64,000 nucleotides of DNA, taken from contig JACZJC010000003.1 of assembly GCA_014860745.1 (NCBI GenBank), positions 1 through 64,000 of the forward strand, given 5' to 3'. Each line of letters starts with the position of its first letter. The stretch's first letter is position 1. Under the pieces are notes generated by a model. That model did not search any database. It was not told where the DNA came from and saw only the letters and a list, made by a program, of their open reading frames with translations. Shown here piece after piece: positions 57,161 to 64,000 of the stretch. The DNA comes from Anaerolineales bacterium. Lineage in GTDB: Bacteria; Chloroflexota; Anaerolineae; Anaerolineales; Villigracilaceae. Position numbers and translations under genes: made by a program.

Positions 57161-58171
57161 ATGAAAATGAAAAACTGGCAAGTTTGGCTTGGGGTGCTGA
57201 TCAGCGTCTTTTTTATCTGGCTGGCCCTGCGCGGCCTTCATTTGGAAGATTTCTGGAACGCGGTACAAAAAGCGGATTACATCTGGCTCGTGCCCGGCAT
57301 CGGCGTCTACTTCATCGCCGTGTGGATTCGCGCCTGGCGCTGGCATTACCTGCTGGGTCCCATCAAGAAGATTCCCACCAAAACCATGTTCCCCGTCACC
57401 GCCATCGGATACATGGGTAACAATATCTATCCCGCCCGCGCGGGCGAGGTGCTGCGCGCCGTGATCTTGAAAAGGAAGGAAGGCGTGTCCGTCTCCGCTT
57501 CACTGGCCACCATCATCGTGGAGCGGATTTTCGACGGTGTGGTGATGCTTTCTTTTGTTTTCGTAAATTTACCCGAGTTGGCAAAACTCACAGGCGCGTC
57601 GGGGTTCGTCGGCAACATTCAACAAGCAGCGATCATTGGCACAGGCGTCTTTCTCGGCGCGCTGGTCATTTTTTTGCTGGCGGCCATGTTCCCGCAAGTC
57701 ACGGCGAAGACCGGGCTGTGGCTGGTCGAACGCATGACTCCCAAACGCCTGCACACGAAGATCGTCACCATCATGAACAAATTTCTGGATGGACTCGCTT
57801 CGCTGCGCTCCCCCTTTAACGTGTTGATGGTCTTCTTTACTTCGGTCATCATCTGGCTGTTGGAGACAGGCAAATACTGGTTCGTGATGCACGCCTTCGA
57901 TTTCAACGTCTCATTCTTTGCATTGATGCTGATGAACGGCATTGTCAACCTCGCCACCACCATCCCATCCGCGCCGGGCTATATCGGCACCTTCGACGCC
58001 CCGGGCATCGCCGTGCTCACAGCCTACGGCGTGGACCAGGCCACGGCGGCAGGATATACAATCACGCTGCATGTGGCGCTCTGGCTTCCGATCACATTGC
58101 TCGGTGCGTATTTTCTGACGCGCGAGGGCATCAAGTGGAGCGATTCATTAAGGGAAGAAACCGCAGAATAG
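57161..58171 (+). CDS. YbhN/UPF0104-like membrane protein (flippase-like, MprF N-domain type)
   Basis: A 336-residue protein with about eight TM helices. Family motifs: FFIWLALRGLHLEDFWNAVQKADYIWLVPGIGVYFIAVWIRAWRWHYLL, then AIGYMGNNIYPARAGEVLRAVILKRKEGVSVSASLATIIVERIFDGVVML (the GE-R-VERxxD core), and IPSAPGYIGTFDAPGIAVLTAYGV. It is probably involved in lipid or glycolipid translocation. ATG 57161 has TACAAT 8 nt upstream and no Shine-Dalgarno. The 150 bases after it hold nothing recognisable. Confidence 0.87.
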   Translation: MKMKNWQVWLGVLISVFFIWLALRGLHLEDFWNAVQKADYIWLVPGIGVYFIAVWIRAWRWHYLLGPIKKIPTKTMFPVTAIGYMGNNIYPARAGEVLRAVILKRKEGVSVSASLATIIVERIFDGVVMLSFVFVNLPELAKLTGASGFVGNIQQAAIIGTGVFLGALVIFLLAAMFPQVTAKTGLWLVERMTPKRLHTKIVTIMNKFLDGLASLRSPFNVLMVFFTSVIIWLLETGKYWFVMHAFDFNVSFFALMLMNGIVNLATTIPSAPGYIGTFDAPGIAVLTAYGVDQATAAGYTITLHVALWLPITLLGAYFLTREGIKWSDSLREETAE

Positions 58172-58321
58172 ACCCATCTCTCCTCACCCGCTTGGAGTTA
58201 TACTTACAAAATGCCGCACAAGTATGCAACCTTGAATTTTGATTGCAGCTGACAAAACAATTTAAGAAATTTACTTGTCAATGCGGCAAGCGGTAAGACA
58301 TCGTGAACGAGGCGTTTTATC

Positions 58322-58984
58322 ATGAACCCAACCAGCAACCCCAAAAAAGAAAAGCTGCGAATCCTCATTGCGGACGATGTTCAGGAAACGAGGCGCAATA
58401 CCCGCCTGATGATCGCCGAAATCGAGAATGTGGAAGTCGTGGCGATAGCATCGAACGGGAAGCAGGCGGTGGAGATGACGAAGGAACAACGCCCGGATAT
58501 CGTCATCCTGGATATCAACATGCCGGAGATGGATGGGCTGACCGCGTTCAAACACATTGTCCAGGCGTATCCCGGCACAGGATGTATTCTCATCTCCGGA
58601 GAAAAAAGCCCGGTAACAGAGAGTGAAGCCAATGCCATCGGCATTCATGAATATCTGGTCAAGCCCTTTATCATTGAAGAACTGGAAGAGGCGATCCGGC
58701 ATGTCAGTGAAAGCTTGGGTGAAACCCGCAGGGAAATGGCACAGTCGTATCAAGGGAATAGATCCATTTCGGTTTCGCTCGAACAGACAGCCAATGAATA
58801 TTTGAAGGAAGGCCGCACGGACGAGCAGGCCACCCTAATCTTTGAGCAGCTTGCGGAAAACCCGCAATGCGATGCGCGCTGGCTGGAAGCACTTGCCATG
58901 ATCTATGCCGTACAGCAGGAATGGGGAAAACTCAAGTCCATCTCGGTGAGGCTTGAGCAAAAGAAAAATAACGAAAACAAGTAA
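58322..58984 (+). CDS. response regulator with helical C-terminal extension
   Basis: A 220-residue protein. Residues about 12-130 are a receiver domain: LRILIADDVQETRRNTRLMI (acidic pair), DIVILDINMPEMDGLTAF with the phosphoacceptor Asp, the Ser switch in LISGEKS, and YLVKPF with the conserved Lys. The last 80 residues (NEYLKEGRTDEQATLIFEQLAENPQCDARWLEALAMIYAVQQEWGKLKSI) look like TPR-type helices and not a DNA-binding domain. So it probably works through protein contacts. No kinase is adjacent. Confidence 0.88.
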   Translation: MNPTSNPKKEKLRILIADDVQETRRNTRLMIAEIENVEVVAIASNGKQAVEMTKEQRPDIVILDINMPEMDGLTAFKHIVQAYPGTGCILISGEKSPVTESEANAIGIHEYLVKPFIIEELEEAIRHVSESLGETRREMAQSYQGNRSISVSLEQTANEYLKEGRTDEQATLIFEQLAENPQCDARWLEALAMIYAVQQEWGKLKSISVRLEQKKNNENK

Positions 58985-59014
58985 GCGGGTTTTCATTCGA
59001 AAATTTGGAGTGTT

Positions 59015-60295
59015 ATGAAGATAGCGATCATTGGAGCAGGGTTTGGCGGCATGGCCGCGGCATGGGATTTGAAAAAGGCGGGGCACGATGTAACCATTTT
59101 TGAGTCGGCAGATTATGTGGGCGGGCTGGCAAGCGGTTTCAAGGAACCCCATTGGGATTGGTCGGTGGAGAAGTTCTATCACCACTGGTTTCAATCGGAC
59201 GGCGAAATGCTGGGGCTGATCCGCGAGTTGGGATTGGAAGACAAGGTCATCTTTCCGCGCCCTTACACGGTGATGCTGCACAATGGGAAGTGGCATCCGT
59301 TCGATTCGATCCTGCACGCGCTTCTTTTTCCCGGACTTGGGTTTGGTCTGAACAAAATCCGCTTTGGCTTTGTCGGACTCTTTCTGCGCCTGACGAAGAA
59401 CTGGCGCGGGTTGGAAAAGGTCACCGCCCACGAGTGGATGATGAAATATGCGGGCAGGCAAGTCTACGAGCAGATGTGGCAGCCGCTCCTCATCGGCAAA
59501 TTCGCTTCGTATTACAAAGATGTCAACATGGCGTGGCTGTGGGCACGGATGCACGCGCGGACGACTCGTCTCGGCACGTTCGAAGGCGGCTTTCAAAAAT
59601 TTGCGGATGTATTTGCGGAAAAATTACGAGAAATGGGAGTCGGGATTCGGCTGGGGGCGGGTATCAAATCCATTAATCAGGATCAGGCATCCCGAAGCTT
59701 GAGCGTGGATGGTGAATCCTTCGACAAGGTTTTAGTCACCACATCGCCGAATCTGATGGCGAAGTTATGTCCCGAACTTCCTGAAAATTATTTGAAGGGA
59801 CTTTTGGAATTGAAATCGATGGGCGCGGTGGTGATGACGCTTTCGCTCAAGCATCAACTCTCGAAGGAAAAGTATTACTGGTTCAACGTGCCGAAGGAGG
59901 AAGGCTATCCCTTCCTCGCATTGGTGGAGCACACGAATTTTGTTTCGAGCGAACATTTCGGCGGCGACCATATCGTGTACGCGGGCGATTATTTGGAAGT
60001 GGGTCATGAATATTTTTCTTTGACCGATGAACATTTGCTCGAACGATTTATTCCCGCTTTTCAAAAGTTCAATCCCGAATTTTCGCGCGAGTGGATTAAG
60101 AAGATCTGGGTGCACAAAACCAATTACGCCCAGCCCGTGCCGCTGGTGGGACATTCGAAGAACATCCCCGCCATTCAAACGCCCATCGAAGGGTTGTATT
60201 TCGCTTCAATGAGCCAGGTCTACCCCTGGGACCGCGGCACGAATTTCGCGGTGGAAATTGGAAGACGTGCGGCGAGGATGATGGTAAAAGATTAA
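59015..60295 (+). CDS. FAD-dependent amine-oxidase-like oxidoreductase
   Basis: A 426-residue flavoprotein: FAD motif IAIIGAGFGGMAAAWDLKKAGHDVTIFESADYVGGLASGF (GxGxxG, then the GGLAxG motif of protoporphyrinogen oxidase and UDP-galactopyranose-mutase-like enzymes). A YHHWFQSDGEMLGLIRELGL segment follows, then a substrate domain, and the FAD-closing GLYFASMSQVYPWDRGTNFAVEIGRRAA. Similar proteins occur beside glycosyltransferases. The substrate is unknown. GGAG precedes the ATG. Confidence 0.85.
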   Translation: MKIAIIGAGFGGMAAAWDLKKAGHDVTIFESADYVGGLASGFKEPHWDWSVEKFYHHWFQSDGEMLGLIRELGLEDKVIFPRPYTVMLHNGKWHPFDSILHALLFPGLGFGLNKIRFGFVGLFLRLTKNWRGLEKVTAHEWMMKYAGRQVYEQMWQPLLIGKFASYYKDVNMAWLWARMHARTTRLGTFEGGFQKFADVFAEKLREMGVGIRLGAGIKSINQDQASRSLSVDGESFDKVLVTTSPNLMAKLCPELPENYLKGLLELKSMGAVVMTLSLKHQLSKEKYYWFNVPKEEGYPFLALVEHTNFVSSEHFGGDHIVYAGDYLEVGHEYFSLTDEHLLERFIPAFQKFNPEFSREWIKKIWVHKTNYAQPVPLVGHSKNIPAIQTPIEGLYFASMSQVYPWDRGTNFAVEIGRRAARMMVKD

Positions 60296-60362
60296 ATTTT
60301 TTTCGTACAAAGAGGTAAAATGAGGAAAGTCGTCAACACCTATTCCTCAACAGGAGGGAAAT

Positions 60363-61241
60363 ATGCCAAAAGTAGATGATGTTGGTCATAGCGATTCAAC
60401 AGTACCAAAAATAGAGGTTCTGTCGAATATCTTTGATATGCATTTTATGATTACTCAGGCGGTCATAAAGAAATATCCATCGTATAAGCGAAAATATCGA
60501 TATGTTGATATGACCTCTGGGAAGGGTCATGTTCCATATTCTGACATTGTTTCAAAAGTGAATAAAGTTCATACACTAGAATGGTCTGGAAAAAGCTTGA
60601 TACATGAAGGGAAATTATTGGGAAGCCCTTTAGTTTTTCTTACTGTTGCAGAATCGGAAAAGGTAAAAATTCCCTACCGAGCTGATTTCATTGAAACCAA
60701 CAATGATAATTTTCAGGAATTAAAGGATGCAGTAAAAACCCGTTTTATCTTAAACAGTTGGACAGAAATTAATACCAAAGCCTTCTTACATCAAAAGGAT
60801 TATGAACAAGCTATTCCTGAATTATTCACTTCTCGCGATGATAAGGAACTTGGGTTGTTTTTTATTGACCCATCTGGAAACAAGCCAAACTTGGAAACTC
60901 TCAAGTTTATAGCAAAAACAAGACCGAAAATGGAGTTGTTGCTATATATTTCAGCTACAAACATTAAACGCGAGTTTGGATACACAAAGAAATATCTTTC
61001 AGATTATATGAAGGAAATCGGGAAAGAATATTGGTTAATCAAGAAACCCATCAAGGGCGATAAGTTTCAATGGACGTTTTTACTTGGGAGCAATTCAGAT
61101 ATTTTCAAAGACTATAGAAAGATAGACTTCTTGCGACTTGATTCTGATGACGCACAAAAGTTTTTTCCGAAATTAGAGCTTAGCACAAGGCAAAGACAAG
61201 ATATGTTTCAGCTAAAATTTCCCGATATGGATGAAAAATAA
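60363..61241 (+). CDS. TcmP-like three-Cys-motif partner protein
   Basis: A 292-residue AT-rich gene product. It has the TcmP features: [41 protein letters not shown] (a methyltransferase-like glycine loop with an acidic start), [46 protein letters not shown], and [17 protein letters not shown]. The family always travels with a three-Cys-motif protein, and that partner follows here. CAGGAGGG precedes the ATG. Base composition differs from neighbours, pointing to acquisition. A role in nucleic-acid modification or defence is inferred only from the family's patchy distribution. Confidence 0.8.
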   Translation: MPKVDDVGHSDSTVPKIEVLSNIFDMHFMITQAVIKKYPSYKRKYRYVDMTSGKGHVPYSDIVSKVNKVHTLEWSGKSLIHEGKLLGSPLVFLTVAESEKVKIPYRADFIETNNDNFQELKDAVKTRFILNSWTEINTKAFLHQKDYEQAIPELFTSRDDKELGLFFIDPSGNKPNLETLKFIAKTRPKMELLLYISATNIKREFGYTKKYLSDYMKEIGKEYWLIKKPIKGDKFQWTFLLGSNSDIFKDYRKIDFLRLDSDDAQKFFPKLELSTRQRQDMFQLKFPDMDEK

Positions 61242-61298
61242 AACAAAAGTTCTATTTTAGTGATAAAATCGAATTGTCTCTATTTCTCGGAGGAGAAA

Positions 61299-62024
61299 AT
61301 GGCTCAGTCTCGAATCGAGTGGACCGAATCGACATGGAATCCGCTCACAGGCTGTAACAAGATCAGCCCTGGCTGTAAACACTGCTACGCAGAGCGCATG
61401 GCAAAACGTCTTCACGCCATGGGACAGCCGAACTATGCTAACGGCTTCAAATTAACCATGCATCCGCAGGCGCTCGAAAAGCCTTTGGAATGGAAAACCC
61501 CACAGGTTATCTTCGTCAATTCCATGAGCGACTTGTTCCACAAGGATGTGCCGCTGGAATTCGTCCAAAGCGTGTTCGATGTGATGAAGCGCGCTCATTG
61601 GCATCAATTTCAGGTCTTAACCAAACGCTCCGAGCGGTTGATGGAACTCAGTCCGCAATTGGAATGGACAGACAATATCTGGATGGGTGTCAGCGTCGAA
61701 AATGCTGATTACACGTTCCGAATTGACCACCTGCGAAAAACGGGCGCGAAAATAAAGTTTTTATCGGTCGAGCCGCTTTTGGGTCCCATTCCCAGGATGA
61801 ATTTGAAGGGAATCAACTGGGTTATTGTCGGCGGCGAATCGGGTCCTGGGGCGCGTCCGCTCGAAAGAGAATGGGTTGTCGATATAAAGAATCAATGTAT
61901 CAGAGCAAAAGTTCCCTTCTTCTTCAAGCAATGGGGCGGCGTACAAAAGAAGAAAGCGGGCAGGTTACTCGATGGTAGAACCTGGGACCAAATGCCAAAG
62001 AAAATAGATCTGGCAAGAGCATGA
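61299..62024 (+). CDS. three-Cys-motif protein, phage Gp37/Gp68 (DUF5131) family
   Basis: A 241-residue protein. Residues about 5-30 carry [30 protein letters not shown], a radical-SAM-like CxxxxxxCxxC. It continues with [61 protein letters not shown] and [19 protein letters not shown], all typical of DUF5131. Close relatives occur on phages. GGAGGAG precedes ATG 61299; a GTG at 61260 is less likely. It is paired with the TcmP-like gene upstream. Confidence 0.9.
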   Translation: MAQSRIEWTESTWNPLTGCNKISPGCKHCYAERMAKRLHAMGQPNYANGFKLTMHPQALEKPLEWKTPQVIFVNSMSDLFHKDVPLEFVQSVFDVMKRAHWHQFQVLTKRSERLMELSPQLEWTDNIWMGVSVENADYTFRIDHLRKTGAKIKFLSVEPLLGPIPRMNLKGINWVIVGGESGPGARPLEREWVVDIKNQCIRAKVPFFFKQWGGVQKKKAGRLLDGRTWDQMPKKIDLARA

Positions 62025-62059
62025 ATAAAAAGAAGGCGGATTACCGCCTTCTTTTTATT
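62024..62059. terminator. bidirectional rho-independent terminator
   Basis: A perfect 16-bp inverted repeat (AATAAAAAGAAGGCGG and its complement) around ATTA. It has A-rich and T-rich flanks serving the convergent genes on both sides. Confidence 0.9.
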
Positions 62060-62086
62060 CCACGGCGTTATATTATATTGGACATT

Positions 62087-62986
62087 CTACAAAAAAAACT
62101 CAGGCGTAAAGTTCAGGTAATTCTCGAATTTTCCGAACGGAACATTGCTCATCAAAATAGCCGAGAATGAATCGATCTGGTATTTGCGTTCGATGAAATA
62201 CTCGATCGCCTTCCTGTTGACAAGCGGCACAGAAGCCCCAAACTCTCCGTCCTGCTTCGCCATCAGGCTTTCGGCGTGGGCCAGCACGGCGGGAAAATCA
62301 TTTTCATCCAGCACGGCAAACGGCCCGTGGTTCGCGCCGACGTACCCATAACCGACGATCTCACTTCCACGTTTGTAAACGAATCCGTCGCGCATGCTGG
62401 CAATCCATTTATGGATGCTTTCGCGCGCATGGCCAACAAGTTCGCGGTCGATGCGGTGGATGGATTCAAGATGGATATTCAAATCCAGCGGTTCGATTCC
62501 AAGGTCGGTCGGCAGTGTCACTTTTTCGGCCTTGCGATAAAAATACTTGAACAGAAAACGTCCGCGCATGCCCATCTTCATGTAACGATGAAGAGCACGT
62601 TCATCCAGCGTGGCAATGATGGTGCGATAGCGCGCGCCGTTGTCTGCAAACGCGCGGGATAACAATCCGCTTCCGATCCCCGCCGACTGCTGGTCCGGGG
62701 ATACGAAGAACTCGGTCAACTCCTGAAGCCCGTCGTGTTCGATGGTCCGCGCATAACCGAGGATCTCCCCGTCATTTTCCGCCACCCAAAATTGAGAGGC
62801 ATCCTTTGCCAAAAAATCGAACATCGGCTTGCGTTTTTCCCAGATCGATGCGAGCATTTCAGGGTCGTTCCCGCCTGAGATCGCCTGCACATTCATCCGC
62901 TCGCTGTAATCCATGATGGATTTGAGGAAGACCTTGAACACCGGTAAAGAGTCTTCCGCTGTTCCAACGCGATAGGTGATTGTCAT
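62087..62986 (-). CDS. tandem GNAT acetyltransferase
   Basis: A 299-residue protein with two GNAT halves. The first, residues 1-155, has YRVGTAEDSLPVFKVFLKS, FWVAENDGEILGYARTIEHDGLQELTEFFVSPDQQSAGIGSGLL (acetyl-CoA loop QxxGIG) and RYMKMGMRGRF. The second, about 165-299, has IVGYGYVGANHGPFAVLDENDFPAVLAHAESLM but no clear QxxGxG loop, so it is probably structural. The substrate is unknown. AAAGGA precedes the ATG; TATAAT lies at 63023-63018 on the minus strand. Confidence 0.85.
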   Translation of the reverse strand: MTITYRVGTAEDSLPVFKVFLKSIMDYSERMNVQAISGGNDPEMLASIWEKRKPMFDFLAKDASQFWVAENDGEILGYARTIEHDGLQELTEFFVSPDQQSAGIGSGLLSRAFADNGARYRTIIATLDERALHRYMKMGMRGRFLFKYFYRKAEKVTLPTDLGIEPLDLNIHLESIHRIDRELVGHARESIHKWIASMRDGFVYKRGSEIVGYGYVGANHGPFAVLDENDFPAVLAHAESLMAKQDGEFGASVPLVNRKAIEYFIERKYQIDSFSAILMSNVPFGKFENYLNFTPEFFL

Positions 62987-63041
62987 TATTAAAATCCTTT
63001 CCGGTCATAGATAAGCCATTATAGCATTTGAAGTAATCCAT

Positions 63042-63083
63042 AAAAAAAGGCCTCCCAAGTTGACATAAGTCAACTTGGGAGGC
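63042..63083 (-). terminator. rho-independent terminator of the NBR1-Ig gene
   Basis: A perfect 15-bp stem GCCTCCCAAGTTGAC/GTCAACTTGGGAGGC with a 4-nt loop. It is followed on the minus strand by CTTTTTTTA. Confidence 0.92.
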
Positions 63084-63100
63084 TTCATCGTCTGCGGTGT

Positions 63101-64000
63101 TTATTGTCCCTTGCCGTGCGAATACGGGCTCCAATTGCAGAGGTTGATGAAGGGAGTGGTCAACCCGCCTTCTACAGTAAAGGACTTCATCAGGCCGCTA
63201 TCGTAAGTGTATGCGCCTTCCAGGTTGTAATTCGGCGCCCAGGCATAGGCGTAGTATCTGCCGGCCGGCAACAGGACAGTGTAAATATTTTCATTCTCCG
63301 CGATGGCGAATTGAATTCGCTCGCCTGTCACCGCGTTTTCAAAGTACAGCGTCATGGGCGGGTTGAACTCGCTGGGGTAACATAGATTACCGCCCACTGT
63401 ACCATGAGGCAACGGGTCCGCGAGTTTCGTCACGTTGATGTCCACATAAAAAGCCTTGTTGGCGGCATCTCCCGTCCCGAACAAAGTACCCGAGGGGTTG
63501 CGCAGCATCCAATAGCTGAAGTAATGACCGGACTTATCGGGTGCAGTGAGCGTGATGGCTATATCCACCGTCTGGCCGGGCAGGACTGCGCCGGGCAAAC
63601 GGACTGCCGTTGTGCCGCCCATTTGTGTGCCGCTGCTAAAGACAAGCATGTAATCGGTTGTCCACGTGCAGGTGCCGCGGTTTTTCAGCCTCCAGATTTT
63701 TGTGAAAGTTTCGCCGGCAACGAGGTTCGCGCCGTCGGGAATGGTCACATCTTTTACGAAGGCTACCCAGTCACAATAGGAAACAGCGGTGGCCGGAACC
63801 GATGTGGAGGTAGGCAAAGGCGTATTGGTCGCCGGAGCAACTGTCAGCGTGGGCGGAGGCGGAGTCTGCGTCGGCGCGTTAAGAGTCAATGCAAATGTCG
63901 TCTGCGTGACCATTGCCTGCACCGTGGCCTGCGGGTCCGCCTGCGGCCGGCTGGATTGAAAGATGGGCATGGCCAGGACGCTGATGGGAATCAATGCGAG
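63101..64000 (-). CDS. secreted NBR1-Ig-like domain protein (5' end outside window)
   Basis: At least 299 residues, open to the window edge. The visible N-terminus (LIPISVLAMPIF) looks like the end of a signal peptide. A Thr/Pro linker (TQTPPPPTLTVAPATNTPLPTSTSVPAT) follows. Next is a roughly 100-residue NBR1-type Ig domain: CDWVAFVKDVTIPDGANLVAGETFTKIWRLKNRGTCTWTTDYMLVFSSGTQMGG...VDIAITLTAPDKSGHYFSYWMLRNPSGTLFG. A C-terminal beta domain with a GRYYAYAWAPNYNLEGAY motif closes it. The Ig type is frequent on Anaerolineae surface proteins. Probably cell-surface; ligand unknown. Confidence 0.88.
   Translation of the reverse strand, partial: LALIPISVLAMPIFQSSRPQADPQATVQAMVTQTTFALTLNAPTQTPPPPTLTVAPATNTPLPTSTSVPATAVSYCDWVAFVKDVTIPDGANLVAGETFTKIWRLKNRGTCTWTTDYMLVFSSGTQMGGTTAVRLPGAVLPGQTVDIAITLTAPDKSGHYFSYWMLRNPSGTLFGTGDAANKAFYVDINVTKLADPLPHGTVGGNLCYPSEFNPPMTLYFENAVTGERIQFAIAENENIYTVLLPAGRYYAYAWAPNYNLEGAYTYDSGLMKSFTVEGGLTTPFINLCNWSPYSHGKGQ

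Overview
This window is a 64 kb bacterial chromosome segment that most resembles Chloroflexota, class Anaerolineae. The inference rests on the gene types. They include an NBR1-Ig-like surface protein behind a Thr/Pro linker, very large GAF/PAS sensor proteins, a 'quinate 5-dehydrogenase'-like protein of the Chloroflexota/Firmicutes type, bacterial Elp3, and NurA/HerA. No rRNA, tRNA or CRISPR array was seen. Coding density is high and no gap longer than about 300 bases lacks a gene. Both ends cut through secreted or membrane-anchored proteins.

Layout. 0-7 kb: a histidine kinase coupled to a Thr/Pro-rich membrane protein, an AAC(6')-like acetyltransferase, ferritin, and a polX / small membrane protein / PRPP-synthetase operon, all on the minus strand. 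7-13 kb: a GT39-type membrane glycosyltransferase, then a histone-H1-like protein paired with a GHKL (MORC/Hsp90-type) ATPase, then two small membrane proteins. 13-23 kb: an accessory island. It holds three toxin-antitoxin pairs (MNT/HEPN, FitA/VapC-like, HicAB) separated by four copies of one 40-bp hairpin. It also holds an AT-rich operon (DUF3696 ATPase, PIN-like protein, DpnI-like endonuclease, 54-residue protein) and a HerA / HAS-barrel-like / NurA locus peppered with palindromic repeats and a GIY-YIG gene. 23-29 kb: housekeeping genes (SIMPL lipoprotein, beta-hydroxyacid dehydrogenase, redoxin, cNMP-binding/bPH membrane protein, peptide deformylase, RecF). 29-36 kb: ribokinase, two nucleoside hydrolases and a complete ECF transporter (S, T, A1, A2), read here as nucleoside uptake and ribose salvage. 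36-52 kb: an operon with a sensor kinase and a nucleotidyltransferase, an aspartase/fumarase, a degenerate PP2C-like/beta-propeller protein, a diguanylate cyclase, a Trm9-like methyltransferase and CysH. 52-64 kb: Elp3, EamA, Era, YitT, a YbhN-like flippase, a response regulator, an FAD oxidoreductase, a TcmP/three-Cys pair, a double GNAT protein and the NBR1-Ig protein.

The strongest candidates for undescribed biology are the four-gene DUF3696/PIN/DpnI operon with its frameshifted DpnI C-terminus, the H1-like/GHKL pair, and the hairpin-delimited toxin-antitoxin cassettes. Other patterns are a MITE-like element nested in a palindromic repeat, palindromes read in frame inside elp3 and ecfA1, and a recurring TANNNT box 6-8 nt upstream of start codons that suggests leaderless transcription. 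Family names rest on motif recognition by eye; no database search was run.
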